NCBI GenBank assembly: GCA_047974625.1
Contig: JBKECK010000078.1
Coordinates: forward strand, 37,443-101,442
DNA: 64,000 nucleotides
Source: CADEDH01 sp047974625
GTDB lineage: Bacteria > Actinomycetota > Acidimicrobiia > Acidimicrobiales > SZUA-35
Direction of reading: 5' to 3'
The notes under the pieces: generated by a model
What the model was told of the DNA's origin: nothing
Databases searched by the model: none
The model's input: the letters and a program-made list of their open reading frames with translations, nothing else
Made by a program: the position numbers and the translations under genes
In this document: positions 29,684 to 38,793 of the stretch, one piece after another
How the letters are laid out: every line of letters starts with the position of its first letter
How positions within the stretch are numbered: the first letter of the stretch is position 1

Positions 29684-31033
29684 TCAGACCATGCTATCTG
29701 TCACGTTATCGGTCGCCCCGGGGTCACCGGTGGGGGTCAGACCACCCTCGTAGCCCCGGTCGGTGGGGTGGTAGTAGCGGGTGCCGACCAGTTCGTCGGG
29801 CAGGTACTGCTGGGCCACCCGCCCCCCGGGGTGGTCGTGGGGGTACCGGTAGCCGTCACCGTGGCCGATCTGCCGGGCCCCGGCGTAGTGGGCGTCCCGG
29901 AGATGGGCGGGGACCTCCCCGGTGGGCCGGTGTTCGAGGTCGGCCATGGCGTCGGCCAGGGCCCGGTAGGCCGAGTTGGACTTGGGTGCGGTGGCCAGGT
30001 GGATGGTGGCGTGGGCCAGGTTCAGCCGGGCCTCGGGCAGGCCCACGGTGTCGACGGCCCGGGAGGCGGCCTCGGCCACCAGCAGGCTGGTCGGGTCGGC
30101 CATGCCGATGTCTTCGGAGGCGGCGATGACGAGCCGGCGGGCGATGAACCGGGGGTCCTCCCCCGCCGTCAGCATCCGGGCCAGCCAGTGGACGGCTGCG
30201 TCCGGGTCGGAGCCGCGGATGCTCTTGATGAAGGCGCTGATGACGTCGTAGTGCTCGTCGCGGCCGTAGCGGAGCGCCTTGAGGTCGGTGGCGCCCTCGG
30301 CATCGGCCATGGTGATCCGGTACGGGGGCCCGTCCCCACCGTCGCCCAGGGCGGAACGGGCCACGGCCAGGGCGACCGCCGCCTCCAGGGTGGTGAGCAC
30401 CTGCCGGCCGTCGCCTCCGGCCCGGTGGCCGAGGTGGGCGATGACCTCGGGGTCGGCCTCGGCCCGCTCCTCGGCCAGGCCGCGACGGACCAGGGTCTCC
30501 AGGTCGTCGTCGTCGAGGGGTTGCAGCCGGAACAGGGTGGACCGGCTCCGCAGGGGGGCGTTCACGGTGAAGAACGGGTTCTCGGTGGTGGCCCCGATGA
30601 GGGTGAGGATCCCGGTCTCCACCGCCGGCAGCAGGGCGTCCTGCTGGGCCTTGTTGAACCGGTGGACCTCGTCGAGGAACAGGATCGTGCCTTCGTCGTA
30701 GGCGCCGAGGCGGTGCTCGGCCTCGGCGATCACGGTGCGCACGTCGCCGACGGTGGCGTTCACCGCCGACAACGACACGAACCGCCGCGACGACGCCTCG
30801 GCCACCACCCGGGCCAGGGTGGTCTTGCCCACCCCGGGCGGTCCCCACAGCAGGGCCGACGACAACCGGTCGGCCTCCACCAGGGCCCGCAGGGGTTTCC
30901 CCGGACCGACCAGGTGGGACTGACCCACCACCTCGTCCAGGGTGGTGGGTCGCAGCCGGTCGGCCAGCGGGGCCCGGGTGGCGAGCCGGGACGCGGCCGC
31001 CTGGGTGAAGAGATCGTTGCTGTCCTGACCCAC
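29684..31033 (-). CDS. rarA: Replication-associated recombination protein RarA (MgsA) AAA+ ATPase
   Basis: RarA is a clamp-loader-like ATPase that acts at stalled forks. The 449-residue protein has Walker A GPPGVGKTT at residues 64-72, Walker B ILFLDEVHRF near 118, the sensor region GATTENPFF, and an arginine-finger segment SRSTLF. The C-terminal tetramerisation domain contains EDIGMADP and PKSNSAYRALADA. It lies between aspS and alaS as in other actinobacteria. Confidence 0.95.
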   Translation of the reverse strand: MGQDSNDLFTQAAASRLATRAPLADRLRPTTLDEVVGQSHLVGPGKPLRALVEADRLSSALLWGPPGVGKTTLARVVAEASSRRFVSLSAVNATVGDVRTVIAEAEHRLGAYDEGTILFLDEVHRFNKAQQDALLPAVETGILTLIGATTENPFFTVNAPLRSRSTLFRLQPLDDDDLETLVRRGLAEERAEADPEVIAHLGHRAGGDGRQVLTTLEAAVALAVARSALGDGGDGPPYRITMADAEGATDLKALRYGRDEHYDVISAFIKSIRGSDPDAAVHWLARMLTAGEDPRFIARRLVIAASEDIGMADPTSLLVAEAASRAVDTVGLPEARLNLAHATIHLATAPKSNSAYRALADAMADLEHRPTGEVPAHLRDAHYAGARQIGHGDGYRYPHDHPGGRVAQQYLPDELVGTRYYHPTDRGYEGGLTPTGDPGATDNVTDSMV

Positions 31034-31057
31034 CGGTCCAGGCTACCGAGCCCGGGT

Positions 31058-32788
31058 CTAGGTGGCCGGGGGCAACACTCGCAGACCCAGTTCGGCCAGC
31101 TGCGCCGACTCCACCCCGGTGGGGGCGCCCGTCATCGGGTCCAGCCCGGACTGGGGCTTGGGAAAGGCGATCACCTCGCGGATGTTGTCCTCCCCGGCCA
31201 GGATGGCGGCCAGGCGTTCCATGCCGAAGGCGAACCCGCCGTGGGGCGGCGCCCCGTACCGGAACGGGTTGAGGAAGAACCCGAACCGTTCGGCGGCCTC
31301 GTCCTCGTCGATGCCGAGCAGGCCGAACACCCGCTGCTGCAGTTCGGGTTCGTGGATCCGGATACTGCCCGAACCGAGCTCCCAGCCGTTGAGGACCAGG
31401 TCGTAGGCCCAGGCCCGGACGTTCATCGGGTCGGACTCGAGCTGGGCGACGTCCTCGGGGTGGGGATGGCAGAAGGCGTGGTGGCCGGGCCGGGGATGGC
31501 CGGTGGCCTCGTCGACCCCGACGAACAGAGGGAAGTCGACCACCCACACGTAGCGGTACGGCCCCTCGCTGACCGGGGGCCGTCCCACCCGGTTCCGCAG
31601 TTCGCCCAGCACCCCGCAGGTGGTCTCCCATTCGTCGGCCACGATGAGCAGCAGGTCTCCGGCCTCGGCCTCGAACGCCTTGACCAGGGCGGTGGCCTCG
31701 TCGTCGGAGAAGAACTTGGCCACCGGCGAGTCGAGGGCACCGCCGTCGCCGACCCTGACCCACACCAGGCCCTTGGCCCCCAGCGCCTTGGCCTGGTCGG
31801 TGAGACCGTCCAGCTTGTTGCGGCCATAGTCGCCCGACGCCCCGGCGGCCCTGATCCCCTTGATCGACGGGGCGGAGGCGAACGCCTTGAAGCCGGTGCC
31901 GGCGAACACGCTGGTGAGCTCCACCAGCTCCATCCCGAACCGCAGGTCGGGCTTGTCGACCCCGAAACGGTTCATGGCCTCGAGCCAGGTCATGCGCTGG
32001 ATCGGTCCAGGCCGTTCCCCGGTGACGGCCTCGGCTGCGTCCAGGACGGCCACCTCGACCGCGGCCAGGACGTCCTCGACGTCGACGAAGCTCATCTCCA
32101 TGTCGAGCTGCATGAACTCGTACTGCCGGTCGGCCCGGAGGTCCTCGTCGCGCAGGCAGCGGGCGATCTGGAAATAGCGGTCCACCCCGCCCACCATGAG
32201 CAGCTGTTTGTAGAGCTGAGGGGACTGGGGCAGGGCGTAGAACGAGCCGGGCCGCTGCCGGGACGGCACCAGAAACTCCCGGGCCCCCTCCGGCGTGGTG
32301 GGCATCAGCATCGGGGTCTCCACCTCCACGAAGTCCTGGCGGTGCATGGCCGCCCGGACCGCGGCGTTCACCTGGGAACGGATCCGGAGGTTGCGTTGCA
32401 TCCTGGCCCGGCGCAGATCCAAGTAGCGGTACCGGAGCCGTACCAGCTCGTCCACCTCGTCGGCCCGTTCGTCGAGCGGGAACGGGGGCGGTTCGGCCAC
32501 CGACAACACGACAACTGTGGCGTCCACCAGTTCGACGGTGCCGGTGGCCAGGGCCTCGTTGACCGTGCCTTCGGGCCGCTCGGCGACCGTTCCGGTAACG
32601 GCCAGAACGTACTCGTTGCGCACATCCACCGAGGTGGCGACGACGCACTGGACGATGCCGGTGTGGTCCCGCAGGTCGATGAAGGCCAGGTGCTCCCCGT
32701 GCTCACGGCGCCGGTTGACCCAGCCGGCCACGGTGACGGTGGAACCAATGTCGTCGGGGCGGATCTCGCCGCACAGGTGGGTGCGCAT
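31058..32788 (-). CDS. aspS: Aspartyl-tRNA synthetase
   Basis: AspRS charges tRNA-Asp, and in bacteria lacking AsnRS also tRNA-Asn. The N-terminal OB-fold anticodon domain (TVTVAGWVNRRREHG, IDLRDHTGIVQCV), class II motif 2 (FQIARCLRDEDLRADRQYEF), a bacterial GAD insertion domain and motif 3 (GGFAFGMERL) are all present. I take the ATG at 32788 (MRTHLCGEIR); the ten residues upstream are not conserved. Discriminating versus non-discriminating type cannot be read from sequence alone. The length, 576 residues, is typical. Confidence 0.97.
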   Translation of the reverse strand: MRTHLCGEIRPDDIGSTVTVAGWVNRRREHGEHLAFIDLRDHTGIVQCVVATSVDVRNEYVLAVTGTVAERPEGTVNEALATGTVELVDATVVVLSVAEPPPFPLDERADEVDELVRLRYRYLDLRRARMQRNLRIRSQVNAAVRAAMHRQDFVEVETPMLMPTTPEGAREFLVPSRQRPGSFYALPQSPQLYKQLLMVGGVDRYFQIARCLRDEDLRADRQYEFMQLDMEMSFVDVEDVLAAVEVAVLDAAEAVTGERPGPIQRMTWLEAMNRFGVDKPDLRFGMELVELTSVFAGTGFKAFASAPSIKGIRAAGASGDYGRNKLDGLTDQAKALGAKGLVWVRVGDGGALDSPVAKFFSDDEATALVKAFEAEAGDLLLIVADEWETTCGVLGELRNRVGRPPVSEGPYRYVWVVDFPLFVGVDEATGHPRPGHHAFCHPHPEDVAQLESDPMNVRAWAYDLVLNGWELGSGSIRIHEPELQQRVFGLLGIDEDEAAERFGFFLNPFRYGAPPHGGFAFGMERLAAILAGEDNIREVIAFPKPQSGLDPMTGAPTGVESAQLAELGLRVLPPAT

Positions 32789-32889
32789 CATGGGACATGA
32801 CCCTAACCGGGTCCCCACGGGCGACAGACGTGATTTGCGCCTTTATCGCCAGGTATCGCCCGGTATCACCGGCGACCCGCCGGGTTACC

Positions 32890-35139
32890 TCAGCGGGACT
32901 GCCCGGGCACAGCCCGGTAGACGTCGTAGACCCCGTCGACCTGGCGAATGGCCCGGGTCAACCAGTCGAGATGGGAGGGGTCCATGATCTCGAAATCGAA
33001 GTTGAGGCTGGCGATCCGTTCGTCGGATGTGGACGACGACGACGACAGGACGTTGACGTGCTGGTCGGACACGGCCCGATACACGTCGGCCAGGAGGTGG
33101 GTGCGGTCGTAGGCCTTGACGTCGAGGGAGACCACGAAACTGTCGGCCGGGCCCTCGAGATCCCATTCGACGTCGATCAGCCGGTCCACCTGGGTGGTGG
33201 CCAGCGAGGTGGCGTTGGCGCAGTCGGTGCGGTGCACCGACACCCCCCGACCCCGGGTCACGAACCCCATGACCTCGTCGCCCGGCACCGGGGTGCAGCA
33301 GCGGGACAGGCGCACGAACACATCGTCGAACCCCTCCACCCGGACCCCGACCGAGCCGGGTTCGCGGCGGGACCGGGCCCGGGCAGCCGGGATCGGCGGG
33401 GCCGCGGCCGCTTCGAGGGTGATGGCCAGTTCGCGGGCGATCTTGGCCGCGGCGCTCTCGGCGGAGATCTGCTGCTCACCAACGGCGGCGTACAACGAGT
33501 CCAGGTCGACGAAGTTCAGGTGCTGGGCGATGACCTCGAGGGGTTTCCGGTCGCTCGACCGTTCGGCCACCCGTTGGGCGATGCGGGTCAGATCGGCCTT
33601 GGTCAAGCCCTCGCGGCGCAGCGCCCGGTCGAGGCGTTCGGTGCCCTCGCGGATCGCGCCCTCCCGCCGCTCCCGGGTGAACCACTGCTTGATCTTGGAC
33701 GAGGCCCGGTGGGAGGAGACGAAGCTGAGCCAGTCCCGCGACGGTCCCGCTCCCTCCACCTTGGAGGTGAAGATCTCCACCGTCTGACCCGACTGGAGGG
33801 GTTCGGACAGGGGAACCAGACGCCCGTCCACCTTGGCCCCCACACAGCGGTGGCCGACGTCGGTGTGGATGGCGTAGGCAAAGTCGATCGGGGTCGACCC
33901 GGCCGGCAGGGTGTTGACCGCCCCCTGGGGGGTGAACACGTAGACCTCGCCCGAGTCGAGATCCACCTTGAGCGAGTTGAGGAACTCGTTCGGATCCGAC
34001 GACTCCCGCTCCAGATCCATGATCCGGGTGAGCCAGGGCAGGTCGAGCTGGTCGTCGCCGTCCTTGTAGACGTAGTGGGCGGCGACCCCCCTCTCGGCCC
34101 GCTGGTGCATCTCCCCGGTGCGGATCTGGAACTCGATCGGTTTGCCCTGGGGCCCCATCACCGTGGTGTGCAGGGACTGGTAGAGGTTGAACTTGGGCAT
34201 CGCCACGTAGTCCTTGAACCGGCCGGGCACCGGGCTCCAGGCCGAGTGGACCAGGCCGAGGACGGCGTAGCAGTCCCGTACGGATTCGACGATGACCCGG
34301 ATGCCGACGAGATCGTGGATCTCGTCGAACTCCTTGTTCTTGACCATCATCTTCTCGTAGATCGAGTAGAGGTTCTTGTCCCGACCGACGACGGTGGCCG
34401 GGATGGCCTGGTCGACCATCCGGTTCCGGACGTCCTCCAAGACCTGGGTGAGGTAGAAGTCCCGCTCCGGGGCCCGGACCGACACCATGTGCTCGATCTC
34501 CGCGTATCGCTTGGGATGGATGGCGGCGAAACAGAGGTCCTCGAGCTGGTTCTTCAGGTCCTGCATGCCGAAGCGGTGGGCCAGGGGAACGTAGACGTCG
34601 AGGGTCTCCCGGGCCGTGCGCTCCTGCTTCCATGACGGGAGGGCGGCGATAGTGCGCATGTTGTGGAGCCGGTCGGCCAGCTTGATGACCAGGACCCGGA
34701 TGTCCTTGGCCATGGCCACCAGCATCTTGCGGAAGCTGGCCGCCTGCTGGTCCTCCTTGGAGTCGAACCGGAGCCGTTCGAGCTTGGTGACCCCGTCGAC
34801 GATGGCGGCCACCTCGGGCCCGAACGCCCGGTGGAGGTCGTCCAGTTCGATCCGGGTGTCCTCGACGGCGTCGTGGAGCAGGGCGGAGGCGATCGTCACC
34901 TCGTCCATCCCCATCTGGGCCACGATCCGGGCCACCGCCAGGGGGTGGACGATGTAGGGTTCGCCCGAGCGGCGGCGCTGGCCGGCGTGGGCCTTGGCCG
35001 CCATGCGATAGGCCCTCGACACCACGTCGATCTGCTGTTCCCGGTCCCGGCCGTTGAACCGCTCCACCAGGGGGGCGACCTGATCCTCGGTCTGGCGCCG
35101 CTCCCGCCGCCACGGGAGGACGCGCTCCACCGTCACCAT
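32890..35139 (-). CDS. rel: Bifunctional (p)ppGpp synthetase/hydrolase
   Basis: This RelA/SpoT homologue makes and degrades the stringent-response alarmone. The hydrolase HD domain has H65 and the HDAVED motif at residues 89-94, so hydrolysis should work. The synthetase domain has RFKDYVAMPKFNLYQSLHTT and EFQIRTGEMHQRAE near residues 290-350. The TGS domain (EVYVFTPQGAVNTLPAGSTP), a zinc-finger/helical part with RCCTPVPGD, and a C-terminal ACT domain follow. At 749 residues it is complete. In Mycobacterium an apt gene lies between rel and secF; here there is only an 86-base gap. Confidence 0.97.
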   Translation of the reverse strand: MVTVERVLPWRRERRQTEDQVAPLVERFNGRDREQQIDVVSRAYRMAAKAHAGQRRRSGEPYIVHPLAVARIVAQMGMDEVTIASALLHDAVEDTRIELDDLHRAFGPEVAAIVDGVTKLERLRFDSKEDQQAASFRKMLVAMAKDIRVLVIKLADRLHNMRTIAALPSWKQERTARETLDVYVPLAHRFGMQDLKNQLEDLCFAAIHPKRYAEIEHMVSVRAPERDFYLTQVLEDVRNRMVDQAIPATVVGRDKNLYSIYEKMMVKNKEFDEIHDLVGIRVIVESVRDCYAVLGLVHSAWSPVPGRFKDYVAMPKFNLYQSLHTTVMGPQGKPIEFQIRTGEMHQRAERGVAAHYVYKDGDDQLDLPWLTRIMDLERESSDPNEFLNSLKVDLDSGEVYVFTPQGAVNTLPAGSTPIDFAYAIHTDVGHRCVGAKVDGRLVPLSEPLQSGQTVEIFTSKVEGAGPSRDWLSFVSSHRASSKIKQWFTRERREGAIREGTERLDRALRREGLTKADLTRIAQRVAERSSDRKPLEVIAQHLNFVDLDSLYAAVGEQQISAESAAAKIARELAITLEAAAAPPIPAARARSRREPGSVGVRVEGFDDVFVRLSRCCTPVPGDEVMGFVTRGRGVSVHRTDCANATSLATTQVDRLIDVEWDLEGPADSFVVSLDVKAYDRTHLLADVYRAVSDQHVNVLSSSSSTSDERIASLNFDFEIMDPSHLDWLTRAIRQVDGVYDVYRAVPGQSR

Positions 35140-35225
35140 CGAACTGTCGTCGTGACGCTGGGGGGCGAGAACCGGGTCATGACCTCAACGGTATCCAAGC
35201 CGGGGCACGGTCGGTGAGTCGATCC

Positions 35226-36398
35226 CTATCGTCGGCGGCTACGTGGCTTGCGGGGCCGCGGGGTGATGCCCTCGTCGCGGCCGCCGGCTCCGCTGGTTAC
35301 CGGCTGGTCGGCTCCGTCTCCGCCCGACGCACCGGGTTCGTCGTCGCCGGACCCGGCGCTGCCGTTCCCGGAGGTGCCGCGGTCCGGCGACCGGCCGGCC
35401 CCCGATCCGCCGGCGGCCGCCGCGGCCCGGGCGGCCTGGGCCGACCGCCGGACCCGGCGCTTGTAGGTCTCGTCGTGGGGGGCGCGGTTCTTGAGCACGA
35501 CCAGGATCGGGGCGGCGATGAAGATCGAGGAGTAGGTCCCGAGCAGGAGGCCAATGAACAGGGCGAGGGCGAAGTCCCGCAGCGACGCACCACCGAGGAA
35601 AAAGCCACCGACCACCAGCATCGACGCCACCGGGAGGACGGTGGTGATCGTGGTGTTGATCGAACGCATCAACACCTGGTTCATCGACAGGTTGATGAGC
35701 TCCTGGTGGGTCAGGTCGTCGGCCAGCGGGCTGTGCTCGTTCTCCAGCACCTTGTCATAGACGACCACGGTGTCGTAGAGCGAGTAGCCGAGGATGGTGA
35801 GCAGGGCGATCACCGTCCCCGGGGTCACCTCGAACCCGAACAGCGAGTAGACACCCACGGTGAGGGCGAGGTCGTGGACCACGGCCACCAGGGCCCCGAC
35901 CGCCATCTCCCATTCGAGACGCCAGGCCAGGTACAGGGCGACCGCCACGAAGAACAGTCCCAGGGCCCGGAGCGCCTTGCCGGTGATCTCGTCACCCCAG
36001 GTCGGGCTGACGGTGGAGACCGCCACCTGGTCGGGGGGAACGCCGGCCAGGGTGGACAGGCCCTCCACGATCTGGTCGCTCCGGTCGAGGTCGGCGGTGC
36101 CGGACTGGACCCGCACATACCGTTGGCCGCCGGCGTCCTCGACCAGCTGGACCCGGGCGTCGGTGGATGCCCCGGCCGCGGCCCGGGCGTCGGCCACCGT
36201 GGCGGTCGAATCGGCGGGCAGCGGGACCTCCCACACCCCGCCGCCCTGGAAGTCGATCGACAGGTTCAGGCCGTGGACCAGGACCAGGATCAGGGAGGCG
36301 ACCGCCAGGGCGGTGGAGGCGGCCAGGGAACGCCGCCAGACGGGCACGAAGTCGAACCGATTGGTCCCCCGGTAGAGCTGGGTTCGGATGCTGGTCAC
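35226..36398 (-). CDS. secF: Protein translocase subunit SecF
   Basis: SecF and SecD form the proton-driven accessory complex that pulls proteins out of SecYEG. The 390-residue protein has a first membrane helix (about 27-44) followed by the SIDFQGGG motif. A periplasmic domain and five more helices follow, with VHDLALTVG and the Asp-containing GYSLYDTVVVYDKVLEN. The C-terminal 75 residues are a Gly/Ser/Arg-rich cytoplasmic tail ending RPRKPRSRRR. The start overlaps the secD stop by four bases. Confidence 0.96.
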   Translation of the reverse strand: MTSIRTQLYRGTNRFDFVPVWRRSLAASTALAVASLILVLVHGLNLSIDFQGGGVWEVPLPADSTATVADARAAAGASTDARVQLVEDAGGQRYVRVQSGTADLDRSDQIVEGLSTLAGVPPDQVAVSTVSPTWGDEITGKALRALGLFFVAVALYLAWRLEWEMAVGALVAVVHDLALTVGVYSLFGFEVTPGTVIALLTILGYSLYDTVVVYDKVLENEHSPLADDLTHQELINLSMNQVLMRSINTTITTVLPVASMLVVGGFFLGGASLRDFALALFIGLLLGTYSSIFIAAPILVVLKNRAPHDETYKRRVRRSAQAARAAAAAGGSGAGRSPDRGTSGNGSAGSGDDEPGASGGDGADQPVTSGAGGRDEGITPRPRKPRSRRR

Positions 36399-38218
36399 GA
36401 CGCGCCTCCTTCCGACCCGTCGGCTCGCACGGGCAGGCCGAGCAGTTTCGGACGGGCCCGGACCAGGCCGGTGCGGGCCAGCACCATCAATGCCGGCCGC
36501 ATGAACAGCCAGGCGATGAACAGGTCGAGCAGGGTGGCGAGGCCCAGGTAGAAGGCGAACCCCCGCACCGCGCCGACGGTGAGCCAGTACAGCAGTCCGG
36601 CGGCGATCAGGCTGACCACGTCGGCCTTGACGATGGTGGAGATCGAGGTCCCGTAGGCCCGGTCCACCGCAGTGGGGGGTCGCCGGCCGCCCAGGTAGGC
36701 GTCCTTAACGTTCTCGAAGTAGACGATGTTCGAGTCGGCGGCCACCCCGATGGAGGCGATCAGGCCGACCACGCCGGCCATGGTGAGGGCCAGCCCCTGG
36801 TTGCTGCCGAACCAGGCGATGATGGCCCACAGCATCACGCCCGAGAGGGCGAGCCCGCCGATGGCGACCAGGCCGGCCAGCTTGTAGTAGGCGAGCAGGT
36901 AGACGGCGACCAGAGACAGGCCGATGAGCCCGGCGATGATCCCGGCCCGGAGGGCGTCGGATCCGATCGTGGCCGAAACGGTCCGGGTCTGGAGGGTCTC
37001 CAGCTCGACGGGGAGGGCGCCGAACCGCAGGACCGAGGCGATGTCCCGGGCCTCGGCCTCGTCGAAGTTGCCGCTGATCTCGATCTGGTCCCGCCCGAAG
37101 GAGGCCGAGTTGATGCTCGGCGCCGAGACGACCTCGTGGTCGAGCACGATGGCCAGCTGGCCCGATGGACAGACGGCCTGGTCGGGGGCGCTGACGTAGC
37201 ACTTGGCCGCCGCCGCGTTGAAGGCGTCGATACCGGCCGCGCCCTCCTTGAACACCGGGTTGACGGTCCAGGAGCCGATGCCCACGATGCCCACGTCCGC
37301 GGTCTCCAGGGCGTCGCCGGTGAGCAGGGTCGGCCCGAGGCACAGGCGGTTGCCGTCACGGTCCATCAGCAGAACGGGGGCGTCGGCCACGTCCCCCTCG
37401 GGGGTGGTCAGCTCGCCGGTGGAGCAGGCGGCCAGCGCATCGGCCATACCGGCGTCCAGGGTCTGTTGGTCGAGCGGCAGCACCGACGGGTCGGCGGGGG
37501 CACCGTCCCCACCGGTACCGTCCGCGGGAACGGAGTCGGTGGGGGCACCCTCCGCGGGGACGGTGTCGGCGGGGAGCGAGTCGGCCGGCACCGAACCGGT
37601 GGCGGCGGGCTGGGTGGTGCCCGTGGTCTCCTGGGTGAACACCACTGGCGTGAGCAACCCCATCCCCTGCTCGTCGCCCGAGGCCGGCACCGTGGTGGGG
37701 GGCAGAGTGGTGGGGGGCAGGGTGTCGGCCGGGATCGAGTCGCCGGTCCCGCCGGGCAGGGTGTCGGCGGGGATCGAGTCGCCGGTCTCTCCAGGCACGG
37801 TCTCCCCAGGCACGGTCTCCCCAGGCACGGTCTCCCCAGTGGCGCCCTCCTGCCCCGGGACGGTTTCGGGCCCCAGGTTGAAGATCACGGGACGGAACCG
37901 CAGCTCGGCGGTCTGGCCCACCAGGTCGACGGCGCGCTGCTGCTCCTCCACCCCGGGCAGGTCCACCACGATGGTGTCGCCCTGGAGGGCGATCTCGGGC
38001 TCGGCCACCCCGAGGGAGTCGACCCGGGAACGGATGATGGAGAGGGTCTGCTGGAGCGCCTCCTCATCGGCCGGGCCGGTGGGCTGCAGGACCACCGAAA
38101 CCCCACCCTGGAGGTCGAGTCCGAGCAGGGGCCGGTTGCCGCTCCAGAAGGTGCCCCACCCACTACTTATCGCCAATACGATGACGAGGCCGGCGGACCA
38201 GTAAAGGCGACCCCGCAT
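36395..38218 (-). CDS. secD: Protein translocase subunit SecD with proline/threonine-rich periplasmic insertion
   Basis: SecD partners SecF in export. The N-terminal helix and LLGLDLQGGVSVVLQPTG, the SLGVAEPEIALQGDTIVVDLPG segment (shortened), and the six-helix C-terminal half with GVAADSNIVYFENVKD are all present. At 607 residues it carries an insertion of roughly 100 residues inside the P1 periplasmic domain. The insertion is made of GETVP repeats (four in a row), two GDSIPADTLP copies and PPTTLPPTT, with more PAD-type units later. These would be exposed outside the membrane and flexible. The stop of yajC is one base upstream. Confidence 0.95.
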   Translation of the reverse strand: MRGRLYWSAGLVIVLAISSGWGTFWSGNRPLLGLDLQGGVSVVLQPTGPADEEALQQTLSIIRSRVDSLGVAEPEIALQGDTIVVDLPGVEEQQRAVDLVGQTAELRFRPVIFNLGPETVPGQEGATGETVPGETVPGETVPGETGDSIPADTLPGGTGDSIPADTLPPTTLPPTTVPASGDEQGMGLLTPVVFTQETTGTTQPAATGSVPADSLPADTVPAEGAPTDSVPADGTGGDGAPADPSVLPLDQQTLDAGMADALAACSTGELTTPEGDVADAPVLLMDRDGNRLCLGPTLLTGDALETADVGIVGIGSWTVNPVFKEGAAGIDAFNAAAAKCYVSAPDQAVCPSGQLAIVLDHEVVSAPSINSASFGRDQIEISGNFDEAEARDIASVLRFGALPVELETLQTRTVSATIGSDALRAGIIAGLIGLSLVAVYLLAYYKLAGLVAIGGLALSGVMLWAIIAWFGSNQGLALTMAGVVGLIASIGVAADSNIVYFENVKDAYLGGRRPPTAVDRAYGTSISTIVKADVVSLIAAGLLYWLTVGAVRGFAFYLGLATLLDLFIAWLFMRPALMVLARTGLVRARPKLLGLPVRADGSEGGAS

Positions 38219-38219
38219 C

Positions 38220-38669
38220 TCAGTCGGCCTCGCCGGCGTTGGGGTCGTCGGCCTTGGCAGTGTCGTCGGCCTTGGCAGTGTCGTCGGCCTTGGCGCCGCG
38301 CCGGCCCCTCCTGGGCTTGCCGTCGTCCGATTTCTTGTCGTCCTGTTTCTTGTCGTCCGGTTTCTTGTCGTCTTTCTTGTCGTCCTGTTTCGCGTCGGTG
38401 TCGCCGGCGTCGTCGGCGAGGGGGTCGGGGATCTTGGCCTGGACCGCGCTGCGCGACACCTTCAGCTCGACCCGTTCCGCCACCTCCAGCCAGATGATGT
38501 CGTCCTCGAGCCCGGAGATGAACCCGTAGATGCCCGAGTTCAACACCACCTCGTCGCCGACGGCGAGGCCGGCCATCAGGGCCCGATGGTCTCGGTTGCG
38601 GCGCTGCTGGGGCAGGATCAGCACGAAATACGCGACCCCGAATATCAGAACGAGTGGCAATAGCTCCAT
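38220..38669 (-). CDS. yajC: Preprotein translocase subunit YajC with repetitive charged tail
   Basis: YajC is a small membrane partner of SecDF. Residues 1-20 form its single membrane helix (LPLVLIFGVAYFVLILPQQ), followed by RRNRDHRALMAGLAVGDEVV and a GIYGFI beta segment typical of the family. From about residue 90 the protein becomes a chain of DDKK, KPDDKK and AKADDT repeats, about 55 residues of alternating acid and base. This tail is absent from most YajC proteins and should lie in the cytoplasm. yajC-secD-secF form one unit. Confidence 0.93.
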   Translation of the reverse strand: MELLPLVLIFGVAYFVLILPQQRRNRDHRALMAGLAVGDEVVLNSGIYGFISGLEDDIIWLEVAERVELKVSRSAVQAKIPDPLADDAGDTDAKQDDKKDDKKPDDKKQDDKKSDDGKPRRGRRGAKADDTAKADDTAKADDPNAGEAD

Positions 38670-38793
38670 GGGTACCTCCGGCTCCGCGACGGTATCGGCT
38701 GGCCCTGGTGGTTGCGGCGATACCAGGCGGGGCGATCGCCCTACCGCGGGGTGGTTGTGGTCGGGTGGTCGGCGGCGAGATCGTCGGGGTTCG

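Noticed and set aside
27414..29753. A 779-codon plus-strand open frame opposite alaS
   Set aside because: Antisense shadow of alaS with no recognisable domain and no Shine-Dalgarno.
29768..32800. A 1010-codon plus-strand open frame opposite rarA and aspS
   Set aside because: It is the antisense shadow of two clear genes; composition is Gly/His/Asp/Val-rich without motifs, as expected for the complement of GC-rich codons.
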